Notes: a model not told the origin generated them from the sequence alone. Numbered from the stretch's first letter, positions 24,001-41,190 are shown. The stretch: 64,000 bases of DNA from Halichondria panicea (GCF_963675165.1 NC_087380.1:822303-886302); one strand, 5' to 3'. Made by a program: numbers and translations.

Positions 24001-25638
24001 TAAATCTTCCTGAACAGAGTCTAATGCACTGTGTACATCATAATGTACAGTACACACTTTTCTTTGTCCGTTTATTGGGTCCATCATCCCCCCCCCATAG
24101 CTTCCTCTACACGGTACCTGGTCAGTGTTGAGGCAGTGAGTGGTGTCGGCTGTAGTGCTGTCACTGAGATAGACTGCTACACTGAGCAAACACAGCCCCC
24201 AGTGGTTACCGGGGTAACTGTGGAGAGAATTGACGGGACTGCCATGAATGTCAGCTGGACTCCACTCAACAAAGCTCAGTCCAATGGCTTCATTCAGAGT
24301 TACATAGTGACATACTCTGTTGCCACGGTAACACCCAATCGTAAGAGACAAGGCTCTCAACAAGTGACAGTACCCAGTGACAAGAGTGGCACTATCATTG
24401 GAGGACTGGACCCGGGGTCAGAGTACAGTGTCGGTGTGAGCGCTAGTGGAGCAGGGGGAACTTCAGATTGTGAGTTGTCCTGTTATATTAATTATCTCCT
24501 AATTCCCACAACCTCTCCTCCGATAGTGTCCCCCACCATCGATATCTCCCCCATACGCTCAGTGTTGTTCCAGCTCAGGCTCACCAACATCCCCAGCTGT
24601 CCTGACTGGGTGGTGAGTACTACAATATTAATGTTGCTTAATGTGCACCGTATAAGTTTTCACTATTTGGCTACAGAGCCCTCAGCAGAAATGTTCGTGG
24701 GTTCTAACATTCGCTTTTCAATGCCAGGAAACCATACCCACCAATAGCTTTGCATACTGATGCGTTGGAGTTTATCCCAGTTTTAATTTTTGCATCTTCT
24801 GTCTGCCCTCGAAAAACGCGAAATGTTACGCCTCAAGAAAATGTCCCGCTGTACTGTGCTAGACTATTTTCTTTCTACAGGACCAGGATGGGAGGATAGA
24901 AACTGTGATGAGTGCGTTTGCTACCGAGGTGGAGAGTCACTGTGGGTGTGGCTTCTCAAGCATGGTCATGACTGTCCCTCTCTTCCGCTGCTTCCCTGGG
25001 TCGGACACAGCTGCTACATTCCGAGCCACTCTAACCGATTCCAGGCTCCTTACTCCCATACAAGACTGGATACAAACCAATGGATTCATTCCCATTCAGA
25101 ATGTACTGATTGAGGTGGACAAAACATGTCAGGTGGAGATCTCGAGCCTTGCAGACACCGAGTGTAACACTATACTTGTGGGTAGTGAGTCATCAGCTGC
25201 AGTGATTGGTGGAGTGGTGGGGGTGGTCATTGTCCTTATCGTTGCTGTTACCATTGCAGTCATAGTGATTGCTGTGCTGGTGTTCAAGAGTAGGAGAGAC
25301 CGTCTACAAAATAACAAAGTGAGTTATTCGTTCTGTGTTAAAGCTCATTGCTTAATTGTCTTGACCTCCCCATGTTCCTAAAGGGTTTAGTCAGTACTGG
25401 TGAGATACAACCATACGAGATGATAGAAAGGGGTGATCATGAATATGAGGAAGTTTCCAAGTTCCAACAACCGAGTGGTGGAGAGTATGAGATATTACCA
25501 CCCCCTCCACCCCGTCCACAACGGACAGTGGATGCCGGGGATGACTTTGAGGTCACTGAGTGCATTGCCTACAACACTACCACCCATGGCCCCCCTCCCC
25601 CCAACACGACCAGTGGAGACCCACTGTATGATAACTGA
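14876..25638 (+). CDS. Receptor gene B: giant single-pass Ig / Sushi / FN3 receptor
   Basis: I can build 26 exons with consistent phases: 14876-14954, 15116-15487, 15640-15825, 15877-16065, 16114-16290, 17060-17338, 17387-17707, 17762-18058, 18129-18422, 18480-18815, 18865-19131, 19181-19435, 19624-19941, 19990-20319, 20369-20686, 20771-21133, 21186-21530, 21583-21918, 22065-22364, 22411-22710, 23023-23295, 23563-23769, 24101-24469, 24527-24612, 24881-25318 and 25384-25638. The product is about 2429 residues: signal peptide, Ig, three Sushi, two Ig, two FN3, twelve Ig, two FN3, a Cys-containing membrane-proximal domain, one membrane segment and a tyrosine-rich tail. Exons 2-22 are all flanked by phase-1 introns, the signature of exon shuffling. 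It is a cell-surface adhesion or recognition receptor by architecture; the ligand is unknown. It is a tandem paralogue of gene A, but lacks the Eph-type module. One intron uses a GC donor (after 21918). Confidence 0.82.
15640..16290 (+). other. Sushi/CCP block of gene B (exons 3-5)
   Basis: Three consecutive phase 1-1 exons each encode one Sushi domain. They show the pattern Cys, 'NG' turn, 'TYTC(N/E)TGY', 'TRTC' and a final 'W....P.C'. Exons 3 and 4 match gene A exons 3 and 4 closely, including the 51-bp intron at 15826-15876, which is nearly identical to 11688-11738. Exon 5 begins VDCGPLSAPSNGAVD and is specific to gene B. Confidence 0.8.
16326..16474 (+). pseudogene. Decayed fourth Sushi exon in gene B intron 5
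   Basis: Reading from 16326, VVDCGSLGAPHGIIGF resembles the start of exon 5. A stop codon at the end of the first half then breaks the frame. After it, AMYACNIGYTLTGHTTRIC is recognisable in another frame. The exon is cut at 16475 by a TAGCCTC-type foldback relic (16475-16515). It has no usable 3' end, so I exclude it from the mature transcript. Confidence 0.65.
16516..17059. other. Rest of gene B intron 5
   Basis: AT-rich intron sequence with scattered 'gtgtccgg' and 'ttagaa' motifs (16693, 16872, 16942, 16962). They look like the worn ends of another inverted-repeat element. A 'taccgtaaac' motif near 16608 resembles the terminus of the MITE at 23324-23460. There is no coding region. Confidence 0.35.
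21919..21924 (+). other. Non-canonical GC donor in gene B
   Basis: After exon 18 the sequence reads G|gcgagt. Using GC at 21919-21920 keeps the universal phase-1 join to exon 19 (22065). The nearest GT, at 21923-21924, would break the frame. This supports a GC-AG intron. Confidence 0.6.
23324..23460. mobile_element. 137-bp MITE with about 30-bp terminal inverted repeats
   Basis: The left end reads ataccgtaagtgttccaatt and runs on to 'atagaaccag'. The right end (23431-23460) is its near-perfect inverse, from 'ctggttctat' to 'acggtat'. It lies in gene B intron 21, flanked by TA-rich sequence. It has no coding capacity. Confidence 0.7.
23830..23965. repeat. Dispersed intronic repeat, weak copy
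   Basis: Part of gene B intron 22. It contains 'cttcagaaaatcgtgaaatt', 'aaagttatggccgttcaaag' and related words shared with the repeat at 40-366. It is too diverged to align fully by eye. Confidence 0.4.
24881..25638 (+). other. Membrane segment and signalling tail of gene B (exons 25-26)
   Basis: Exon 25 (24881-25318) encodes a membrane-proximal domain with about six Cys. It is followed by an uninterrupted hydrophobic stretch starting AAVIGGVVGVVIVLIV and the stop-transfer KSRRDR. Exon 26 (25384-25638) is the cytoplasmic tail. It has tyrosines in YEMI, YEEV, YEIL, YNTT and YDN contexts and a polyproline PPPPPPRPQR. YEEV and YEIL are ten residues apart, close to the ITAM spacing rule, and GEYEIL fits an ITIM/SH2-docking pattern. 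The polyproline run fits SH3 binding. This suggests tyrosine-kinase-coupled signalling, which is inference from motifs only. Confidence 0.7.
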
Positions 25639-25821
25639 CACTATAAATGGACTTTGTTACTAACAGTTTACTACCTCCTCATTATACTCCTAGTTTGTTC
25701 TGATTCTAATTTGCAACCTCTCATTTTGTTTATGAGCATGCGCGGAAATAACTGATGCGGTTTGGGTCGAGGCTTTATCATGTGTCATAATGACGACCTC
25801 TTCAACCTTTTAACCATTTCT

Positions 25822-25827
25822 AATAAA
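25822..25827 (+). terminator. Poly(A) signal AATAAA of gene B
   Basis: AATAAA lies 184 bp downstream of the gene B stop codon and is the first such hexamer after it. Confidence 0.5.
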
Positions 25828-26065
25828 CGCCACTACCCACGTGGTAAAAAAAAGTGCAAGACCATACATGCATGATAAACATCATCAACTATCTGCAGAT
25901 CTACTGTGTTCTATTGCCTGTGGACAAGTGTGAGTGTTTTATTAGGCTCGGGTATGCATGTATCTACCAGTAAGTAACGGATTGCAGGCTTATAGATGCT
26001 TGGCCGGCCCAGCTATAGTTGCATGTGAACACCACTAGCTATTTGTAGCTGTACATGACCATAAC
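25828..26065. other. Short intergenic region before DDX43
   Basis: About 240 bp with no gene or clear motif. It must contain the helicase promoter, unless upstream non-coding exons exist. Confidence 0.4.
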
Positions 26066-32092
<6,027 letters not shown>

Positions 32093-32474
32093 ACAATAAT
32101 TATCTCTTAATAAGAACAATTCATTTATTCAATTCTTGCACAATATTTTAATCATTAATTTGTGTATCTATTCGAAATGCAACCCATAATAATAATAATC
32201 ACAAGCTCTTGTTATTATGTAATTACTGAAGAGGGGGTGTGGTTGGTATGTAGTGCAAGCAACTGCCATCATTGAAGCAAACTATAAATAATATATTATG
32301 CAGCACAAACTAATAATTAACATACACACATAATCAGCAAAATCAAAAATAATAATTAATCAGCACAAAATCATTACAAGAATTAACATAGTTTATTACG
32401 CACATCACAATCAAACTAATCACTAATTACATGTAATACATGCACACACTCGACATCAGTTTCTGTGTGCTTTG
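32093..32474. other. Convergent 3' region of DDX43 and beta-helix copy 1
   Basis: About 380 bp of AT-rich DNA between two convergent stop codons. On the minus strand an AATAAA (32392-32397) can serve beta-helix copy 1. Parts of this region reappear at 46555-46620 and 48038-48309, next to copy 3. It is therefore the original boundary that was duplicated. Confidence 0.6.
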
Positions 32475-33876
32475 CTACACATCATCCAGAAGTGGCTCTC
32501 TATAATCAGTGGCATTATAGTATTGACGCTGCTGCGTTGCATTGCCCAACGTCACTTCCTGTGTTGTCACTTCGTTCCTTCCACTTTCTATGAGTTCATC
32601 TTCTTGTATGCTTGTATACATTTCTCGTTTCTTGGCGAGCCTCTGAAGCTTGGGTCCGACTTTCTTGGCTATGTGGAAGATTATAATACAAGCAAACTGC
32701 AGGAGAGCAATACAAACTGAGGTAGCAGTCACTGGATTGAGGGTGTCATTTTGTCGGACATCTTCCGATTGTATTTGATAAAACAAGAATGCTCCACCTA
32801 AGATGATGAGGTTAAACAGATACAATACTTCAAGCACAGATGCAAACCATTGCTTGTAGAGATAGCCAACAAAGGATGTGTAGACTAGCAGGAGTGTAGC
32901 TATAATGGTCATTACCAGTATGTTAGCATTCGGATTGGATGTTGAGGTTGTTGAGAAAACAATCAATATCACTACGCGTGAGATGAGTAGAATCCCCGTC
33001 CACATTTGATGCTGTCGCTTGTCTTTGAAAGGACCGTAAAAAGTATCAAAAAACGGCATGAATGTGTTAATCCAGCAAAGGGGTCGGTAGTCTGACTTGG
33101 CTTTTAGGAAGGGTACTAGAAGGAGAGTCAAAGTGAATGGCAACCAAAACAATAGCATAAAGAGTAGTGCCACCACCATTAAGACAATGTGTCCCCGTGT
33201 TGTTCCATATTCAACATTTCCATCCAGGGACCAAACACTGCGAATCGAACCATCAGAGCCACTAATGTCAGATGGAGTAAACACATTTGTGATAATCCTG
33301 AACAGCTTCCCATAAGATAGGAGGATGAGAGTAGACAAAACAGCAACAGAGTTTCTACCAAAGAATCGAGTGGCTTTTATGGAATACCGAGACACTAAAA
33401 TGATGAGACCAGCAATGCACCAGATGTAGACTGGAAACACGAACTGTAAACCACTTTTAGTTACTTGATCCAAATTTTGAATAAAACAAGTCTCAATACC
33501 AAAGTCCAGATTAATCCAAGCTATAGGCACAGTGATGATGTAGTAGCCAATGTTCTGTCTGCCCTGCTGTGGGAACAATATAGCATTGTTAATCCACACA
33601 ACATTTGCGTAGAATATCAGTCCATTTATGGTACCATTGGCAACTGTGAGGTTGAAGAGTGTAATCATAGCAACCAATAAAATCCCGAGGATGGCGAACA
33701 CAATCAATAGAGCAACATAACTATTGTCATGACATTGTATGCACCTATCACCTCCTAATTGCAGGCTGTAGTTGCCTTTACATCTCCCACACAGTATTCC
33801 AGCACGGTTTGAGCTGCACTGCGAATCAGGGGATGTCAAGTGAACAGATATTGCAGACCTAGTGCAGTATTCACTA

Positions 33877-36800
33877 CACTGTAAAAACAGGGTGGTGACC
33901 GTCACTACCAAATGTGGTGATGGTCACTACCTAAGCGAATCACTACATGGTGGTGATTTATGTATGTGGTGATCCTCACTACCAATCTCAGTGACGGTCA
34001 CTACCTAAGTCCTTCACCAACATAGCTCAATACCAACTGTGGTGACGGTCACTACCAAAGTCCTTCACTACATTCAACCTCCGCGATGACTCCTAGATCC
34101 TAAGTCCTTCATCACAGTGTGCATGCAGTGGTACCTCTCACTTAACTTACTGTTCCCTGTACCTTCTCCTGTGTGTGTCACAGCTCCATTAATTATTATT
34201 TTATAGATAGGCATGCAGCATGCAATGTGATACTTTTAATATTTCATGGTGAAAGTCACAAGTTGTCATTTTTACGGTCTATCCTGCTACCGTCGAAGAC
34301 CAAGTCAGAAGAATACAACGAACTATAAAATAATATTCTATATCAGTGTATGACGACTGTTTGGTCGGCTACTTACTATAATTATAATTATACGATAATG
34401 TAATGGTGTCTTTTTAATATCCACCACTGACTGTAAACTTGAAACAACATGAAGTTTTACCCAACAAACTTGCAGTACACAATTATAATATTGTTCTTGT
34501 ATAGCTACAATTGCTCCTCCCCTAACAATGATGACAAACTGGGACATAAATAATACACTATTCCCGACCACTCCCAACAGGTACAGACGTAAGCTTTGGT
34601 TGTAACTTTAAGGCAATCAGCATCAATAATAATTATGCCGTTAAATCTAAGGGAGTGACAAACTCAAGCAGATGCTTGATGGATCTAGTTTGCTGACTAA
34701 GTATAAAGGCTGCAAAGAGGCCCCATGGTGCCCTGATATCTCACTAAGCTTTTTTGCCTGAGCAGCATTCCATATTCTGCAATAAAAGAGAAGCATGAGA
34801 TTATCAATCCATAGACGTATAATGTTACTGCTAGCTTGAACAGTTACAATGGCATATCTGCATTCATATTAAGGCCAGTACACAATAATAAGATTTTACC
34901 AAACAAAATAATTAACAATTGATTCACACACGTATTTACAAATACAATTACTAGTTGAAGCGATGTATTAATTGTGTAACATCTTTGAAAAGAGGTTTCT
35001 GTACCTGGTCGATCAACACGCAACACGACTTACTGCTAACCCGTACCAGGTAGATCTAGATTTAGTGGTCTATTTTACAGAAACTGAGTCACCAAGACAT
35101 AGTCAACACGCAACCCGGCTTACTGTTAACCATAATTGCCTCAGTAAAACAGTTCATGGAATGCTTTTACTATAAGATGTTACACGACATCAACATGCTC
35201 CATATCTAAGCTACATGATTCAACACTATTCATCCACACACTACTATTCCTTATCCTTTGGTAGCAGCAATATAAGACTGCCAAATGCCTTTCCTTGTCA
35301 CTGAATTGAACTGTAATAGGAAGATCTAGTTAGCTTGCTATAGCTCCTTCCATGTCCATATCTTCACTTGCGCGCTCTTGTTTGTTGAATAGACCTATGA
35401 CCAAATAAGGGCACGTGCAATTATGCAGCTGCAGATTTGCAGCTGCACACATCAACAAAAATTATTTGCTGGAGTTTTTAAAGAAGCAGACAAGTTGAGC
35501 TTTTAGAGAATGCTTTGAGAGTTGTTTGACAAAACTGTGTAACTAGGTAAGTTCCTCAACATGCTGCACAGTTTAAATTAATATTTTATGCAGAACTGAA
35601 TTTCTCCTGAAGGACAAGCAAAGCGCAAGTAAACACTTCATTAGGGCTTAAACAAGGGAAGACCAAAGCCCATTGCCCTAAGCTTCGTTCAGTATGCACA
35701 ACACAAGTGAGTTAATTAACTATACTAGTTCAGAAGAAGTAGGGACTTCACATTGTAATTGTAATACTTCGAGCTTCCAAGCTAACCCTCTCAGGATTGT
35801 AGGGCTTACTCTACATTCCTGTACTCTCATAATAATTGTCCATCCTAAAATCGTCCATCCTCTTTTGTTAATGCAGTAAAATTTATAGAATTCGAACTAC
35901 TGATGCTTGTACGTATAAAGTAGTCTTCAATAGAAGCCGGTCTCAAATAGTAGCCTCAGTGAATTTTGAGGCTATGTGTCTCTGCACTTTCAGCCATATT
36001 AATACTGGTATCTACAGTTGCAGCTTAATTGTTAGGTTCAGTGAACTTTGAGGCTATGTGTCTCTGCACTTGGCAGCCATATTAATACTGGTACGGTTGC
36101 AGCTTAATTGTTAGGTACCGTTATATGCTTGAAGGCCGCACTCAAATAGTAGCCTCAGTGAACTTTGAGGCTATGTCTCTGCACGTGGTTGATTGGTATC
36201 TACGGTAGCAGCTAGCTAGGGTAGCAGCTTGCTTAAGTAGTGCTTTTAGAAGACTTTCTCATGGCATAGTTCGAGTAAAAATAACTAGCTGGGGCTAATA
36301 AACACCTCTCTTGAACAATGTGCTCTCTCGAATTGTAGCCTCCTTTGTCAGCAAAATGAACATTTAGTAGCCATGCGCACAGCCTCTGATCAAGCATATA
36401 CATACTAATAATATTATTATACAGATGAGCGACATAACAGTAGTTGTGTTTGTGTGTGTATGTGACTGTCTGTCTGTGTGTAGATTGCCATAGCTGTTCC
36501 AATGAACACGAAGTGCAAGTATAATGTAAAGGCTCTATAGCCATTGCATCATTCCCGAGTTATGGGTAATTTTGCTCTAATACTTGGAATGCCGTTGCAT
36601 GCAGTGTTTTGTCTTTAAGTGTCGCAGCAATCATGTCATCATTATGTCCCGCTTGGGTTGTATCATAGCAACTGGGTGGAGTTTCACTACTCCGTTGCCT
36701 TAAGGGCGCACTGATTTTGTTACAAACAGCCAAAAATAAGTTAGCAATGGGAGGACAGATGGGTAGGCTCGTTACACATGGACAAGTTAGTGCGTAGCGC

Positions 36801-38707
36801 TAGAAGTTTAGCACTGGCTATACAAGCTATAATAATATGCACACGCTTTTCGTTCATTTTCAATAGTTTTTAACTGTTTACTAGTCCTTGCAAGGTGAGT
36901 TAGCTTAGGTATATATAGCAAGCATTTTTCATTTCAGTAGATATAATTATAATTATAAAATTTATGGCAACGTTAAACCATCCTTGGCCTTGAGACTTTG
37001 CCTTCGTCCTCGGAGGTTTATTGCCATAAATAGTGGACAAGGCATCAGCACCTGCAGCGCGTTTATTTATACTGTTATTGTTGTTACACACTATTGCGTT
37101 CAGTAACTGTTGTAATTAACTTGCAGGATATGAAGTTAAAAAAAACGTGTGGAGCAACCATACTACTGGACACCTTTAAGTATAGACATAAATCAAGGTA
37201 TGTGCATGCTGCTGCCGTATTGCCACAATTTGTTGTCAGTGATTAATATGTTAGTTCTGTTAGTCCTGCTTTTGCACACAAAACAAGAGTGTAACAGTTC
37301 ATTTTGTTCCAAAAATAATTGTCTTACTTCAACCTCTCTTCGTATCACATCTTTGTACTTAGCCTATAAAGTCAGCAAAAGATTTGTAGAATTGTTGTTA
37401 CTAGGTTACTAAACACCCCCTAATCTGTATGTATATAAATTGTGCTTGATCAGAGGCCGCTCTTACAATTATAAAGGTTGAATAGTAGCATCTCAATTGC
37501 ATCTTTATTGGTAGCCTCAGTGAACTTTGACCCTCGCTGAGACATATCTGCAGTGGGAGCCATGCTTATTGATACTGCACGGTATCTATGTGCCAGTTAG
37601 CTTGGTAGCAGCTTGCTAGTGCTTTAGTTAAGAGACTGTCCCATGGCGGAGTTTGAATGTGTGCAGATGAAAGAAAATTGTACCTATATTGGCCTTATGA
37701 ATTGTAGCATTTTTTGCCAGGAAAATAAGTAACCGCGGCCTCTGATCACGCAAATAATTATGAATCTGCCACCTGTAGCACATTGACCTTAATTTTCAGT
37801 ATGATTAGCAAGTTGTTCCTCTTCAGAGTTTTAGGCAGACCCATTGTTAACATTCATTTTGAATTATTTATAGCAAGCTATTAATTGTTTTGACAAGGCT
37901 TGCAGTATAGCAGTTCTTCCAAACCTTATTGTTCTGCTCACAATAATTGATTACTGCTCTATATAGAGTAATAAGAATTTGCATAGCCTCCCTGGCTCTC
38001 CAGTGTGCTGTTCAGGTATACCACTATAGTCCGGGCCGATACTTCTTCTTGTAGACATAATTGTGCCTGCTATTTTCTGTAGCTATAATTGGCTCAGCTT
38101 CACGCATTGTTTTCATACTTCAGTATTTGTGACATCATGGATTACTTTATTTGGCTTATAATTAATTATACATAGCAGGTAATTACGAAAACTTACCAAC
38201 GAAAACGTAAACGTGGTTTACCGGTACACATGCACGTATAATTGAAGCTCAGTAGGTATGCAAAAGTTTTGTTGTTAATCATGCGATATCCCCCGGCACA
38301 TAATCTAATTTGTATAATTATACACTTCCAACCTACATAGTTGACTCTATTACAATGAAATAAACATACTTTCTCCTTCATGCATATACAGGAGGAGGGA
38401 GGAGGTTGGGATGTAAAGACAGCCAAGAACTGATGATCAACTCAGGCCATTAGACACTGTCATTTTATACTCTGTTAGGCTAGTAAGCATAATGCTTGTT
38501 ATTATTTTCTGTGCACATTTTCAGAATTTTTGTATAGTGATTTTTACTAGTTCTGGTGATGTTCACTACCTAAATGTAGTGATCGTCACTACTTAAATGT
38601 AGTGATTTGAAAAAGTGGTGAGGGTCACCAGTCGATTTGCGGTGACTATTGTGGCAGCCGTTTCACTACCTTTTGGTGGTGACGGTCACTTTCCAGTTTT
38701 TACAGTG
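33877..38707. mobile_element. 4.8-kb DNA transposon with CACTGTAAAAAC termini, family unrecognised
   Basis: The element starts CACTGTAAAAACAGGG and ends with the inverse of CACTGTAAAAACTGG. It is flanked by TA on both sides (33875-33876, 38708-38709). The intact copies show the uninterrupted target. Both ends carry many copies of a near-palindromic motif, GGTGACGGTCACTACC or variants: left about 33887-34080, right about 38550-38690. These look like subterminal transposase-binding sites. The interior (34100-38500) is AT-rich and shows no long reading frame, so the element is non-autonomous. It contains a threefold tandem unit (35941-36235) and a direct repeat around 'caacacgcaac' (35016, 35104). 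The TIR is shared with the 132-bp MITE at 45338-45469. I cannot match it to a named superfamily; the TA target is compatible with Tc1/mariner-like or ISL2EU-like elements. Confidence 0.85.
35941..36235. repeat. Tandem 80-97-bp repeat inside the 4.8-kb element
   Basis: Three units contain 'gtgaactttgaggctatgtg', 'tctctgcact' and 'ggttgcagcttaattgttag'. A fourth, diverged unit lies at about 37509-37620. The units have no coding capacity. Confidence 0.7.
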
Positions 38708-40724
38708 TAGGACAGTACTGGTACCAGTAGTATACGTCTGTTCCTTGTTCGGCAGTGTCCACTCCTACCCATACAGTTCCTTCTCTAGTGATAATGCCAG
38801 TATGGTTTTGAATCTCACAAGTTAACATCAACTGCTTACTGTATTCGTCGCAACCGCACATACTTGAAGTATTAAGCTGAAACCCCAGTGGACACTTATC
38901 GATAGTGATGTTAATGAAGATGGCCGTATGGAGAAGAGCTGCACACGGTGCTGGGGAGTACATACATGCAGCGGAGTATATGTTATTTACACTTTCTTTA
39001 ATTATGTCGTCTTGATTGCCTTGAACAAACGATTCTTCAACAGAGAGGCTTAGTTGAAGGGTCCTGTTTCTTTGGTTGGACAATACTGTGTAGGTTAGTG
39101 TCGTGCATTGCTCGTAGTCATTGATAGATTGTATATGTTGACCATCATTGATACTTCCAGCCTGCCTATCCAGTACAGTAGCAAACACAGTTCCTGTTAC
39201 TCTACTAAAGTTAAACCCCACAAGAGCTACAGAAGTCTCAAAGCTCTCCCCTGGAAATGTTATCTTGTTTAATACAAGGTACGTACTGTTTTGTGTATCG
39301 TTTACACAGAAACACACTCGAGAAGGGTTTGATGCAAGTCGAGATGTACTCGGTACTGAGTCGTCAAAATAAAAAATACTATTCTCTGAAACTGAGCATT
39401 TCTCCTCAAAGTATGATACTTTTGTTACTCCAAAAATGTCCCTTCCACCGAAACTAGCATTGTTCCCAAAGAACGTCACTCGAGTATCACCACTGGTATT
39501 GTTATAAAAGCAAGGTTCATAAAAGTTAGAGATAACGTCTTGCAAAATTCCGTTCTCCACAATAACTAGTAGCTGTGGAGGGAGAGGTGGTTCTGTAGCA
39601 ATATAGATCCCCCCACCGTACTCCAGAGCTGTATTGTTCTCAAAACGTGTAGTAGATCCTGAATCAAATATCACTTGTGATTGATACAAGGCCAGACCAC
39701 CTCCTCTTACTGCAATGTTGTTAACAAACACATTCTCTCCTGACAACTGGAAGGTACTTTGGTAGGCTAGGATTGGTGTTCCGTTGTTGTTATCGAATGT
39801 ACAGTCCTTGAAAATTGTTTCTTCTTGATTGAATACCCATATTCCAACGACTCTGTTTCGTGTGAAACAACAGTGATCTATTTCATTCCTATCTTTTCTT
39901 ATTAGCACAACTCCAACATCATTGCTATCAATCCAAGAGCTTCGCAGTGTAATGCCTGAGCGATTTGATAGAATGCCGATACTATTATCAGTTATGTTGG
40001 AATTGACAATAGTTACATTTGGTGTGTTAACAGTATATACTCCATACAAATCATTCTGAAATATCACGCTGTCCTCAATCAAAACTTTCTTTCCTGCAAT
40101 GACCCAAACTCCCATATAGGTGTGAGATATAGTCGACTTTTTGATTACTATTGAGCTGTCAGCAATCGGGTCTTGCGTGTTTTTACGCAGTACCAAGCCA
40201 CCACGATGACCAAAAAAGCTACACCATCGGAAAGTAGCTGTAAATCCTACAGAATCAGATACAGAATCAGATACAGATAGTAGAACATTCTCAAACAAAA
40301 TTTCTGCGATCAATACATTTGATGATGCGATACTAATCAAAGAATTAGTAGGGTATAATTGACCAATAACCTTCGGGCGTTGTCCCAGGTTTGGAAGTGC
40401 TGGCTGCAAGGTTATATTGTTAGTATAAATACTCAGGGTCCTATTGAGATTGTGAACTCCCTTCAGGAATATCAGAGTGATGTTGTTAATGTGGTCAGAT
40501 AAATTTCCGTGCTGAGCATAGTGGTCCAAGGTGTCGCAAGGTTGAGGACAGTCAGGTGGGCCGGCTGGGAGGGTTGGGGTGACATAGAAGGTCTCTGCCA
40601 CGCAAGGAGAGAGGAGACCAGCTGTCACTAACAGGCCGAGTAGTTGAAGCATCTTGTACATTGCTGCTTGCTGAACAACTGTACCATAGCGCGCTAGCTC
40701 ACTAAACTTTATGGCTTCTTGTAG

Positions 40725-40745
40725 AAAAACGGGCGTGGCTGTGGT
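40725..40745 (-). promoter_or_regulatory. Conserved upstream block of the beta-helix genes (copy 1)
   Basis: About 70 bp before the ATG, the minus strand reads AGCCACGCCCGTTTTTCT. It recurs before copy 2 (45276-45295) and copy 4 (56913-56932). Copies 3 and 5 have lost or altered it. It is a CACCC/GC-box-like candidate promoter element. Confidence 0.4.
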
Positions 40746-40859
40746 AGATAGATAGATAGATCAATTTTCATTTGGATAGGAATGCTGCATCCACCATAAT
40801 GGTAGGTTTTCATGCAGGTCCTATATAAAAAGAAAAGAAAAAAAATAAATAAATAAAAC

Positions 40860-41190
40860 ATAAGTATAGATATTAATTCATATATGACAGGTGTTCTCCT
40901 AGATTGTAATGTGTAGGGTTTTCAGGGAGGTTTTGAACAACTTTAAGGTGGGGCATGATTTTGAGGATAGCGGGAGACGGTTGTAGTGCAGAGCACCTGA
41001 GTATTCAAAGCTCCTTCTGTAGTGTTCAGAGTTTGGCTGGCCTAGGTGGATATTACCTGATCCACGGGTCCCAATGTTGTACAGTATCGAGTTGAGTTTA
41101 AACTTGTTCTTCAGGTAAGGAGGGGCAAGGTTCAGCAGACATCTGTGAACTAGAGTGAGCATAAACCTCTACCACCTTTCTTGGAGTGTA
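40860..41190 (-). mobile_element. 3' remnant of a non-LTR retrotransposon (LINE)
   Basis: On the minus strand an 87-residue stretch (41162-40899) has the pattern LAPPYLKNKF, then RRSFEYSGALHYNRLP, then LKLFKTSLK. This is the well-known C-terminal tail of CR1/RTE/Jockey-type reverse-transcriptase proteins (R-F-Y-S-G-A-x-x-W-N-x-L-P), here with W changed to Y. No reverse-transcriptase core is present. Low-complexity sequence at 40830-40860 may be the 3' terminus. Confidence 0.6.

Larger units (their letters stand above)
17060..24469 (+). other. Ig and FN3 domain array of gene B (exons 6-23)
   Basis: Exons 6, 7 and 10-21 each encode one Ig-like domain. They show the first Cys in 'L.C', a 'W' strand where visible and the 'D.G.Y.C' or 'G.YTC' motif. 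Exon 10 (18480-18815) is of the same CCQ...QWYFPDG type as exon 2. Exons 8 and 9 are FN3 domains. Exon 22 starts an FN3 domain that exon 23 completes before adding another full FN3 domain. An AC repeat (18065-18098) and a GT-rich tract (20692-20740) sit in introns right beside splice sites. Confidence 0.75.
32475..40661 (-). pseudogene. Beta-helix multi-membrane-pass receptor, copy 1, split by a transposon
   Basis: The N-terminal part is 40661-38710 and the C-terminal part 33874-32475, both open. They are separated only by the TA-flanked element at 33877-38707. The N-part starts MYKMLQLLGLLVTAGLL, a signal peptide. It continues with CPQPC and NITLIFLKGVHNL, then right-handed beta-helix-type rungs such as NVTIVNSNITDN and SGITLRSSWIDSNDVGVV. 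The C-part has the Cys motif GILCGRCKGNYSLQ...CIQC, about ten membrane segments and the tail ending YREPLLDDV. As it stands the frame ends at a TAA in the element's terminus (38700-38702). Splicing with the element's own GT and AG would shift the frame. The host halves carry no other lesion, so the insertion is recent. It is closest to copy 3 (same C-terminal TLGNATQQRQYY). The receptor function is inferred from architecture only. Confidence 0.8.

Noticed and set aside
33877-38707. The 4.8-kb insertion as an ordinary intron of copy 1
   Set aside because: Its ends are transposon termini with a TA duplication. Using its GT and AG would leave 8 bases and shift the frame, and copies 3 and 4 have no intron there.
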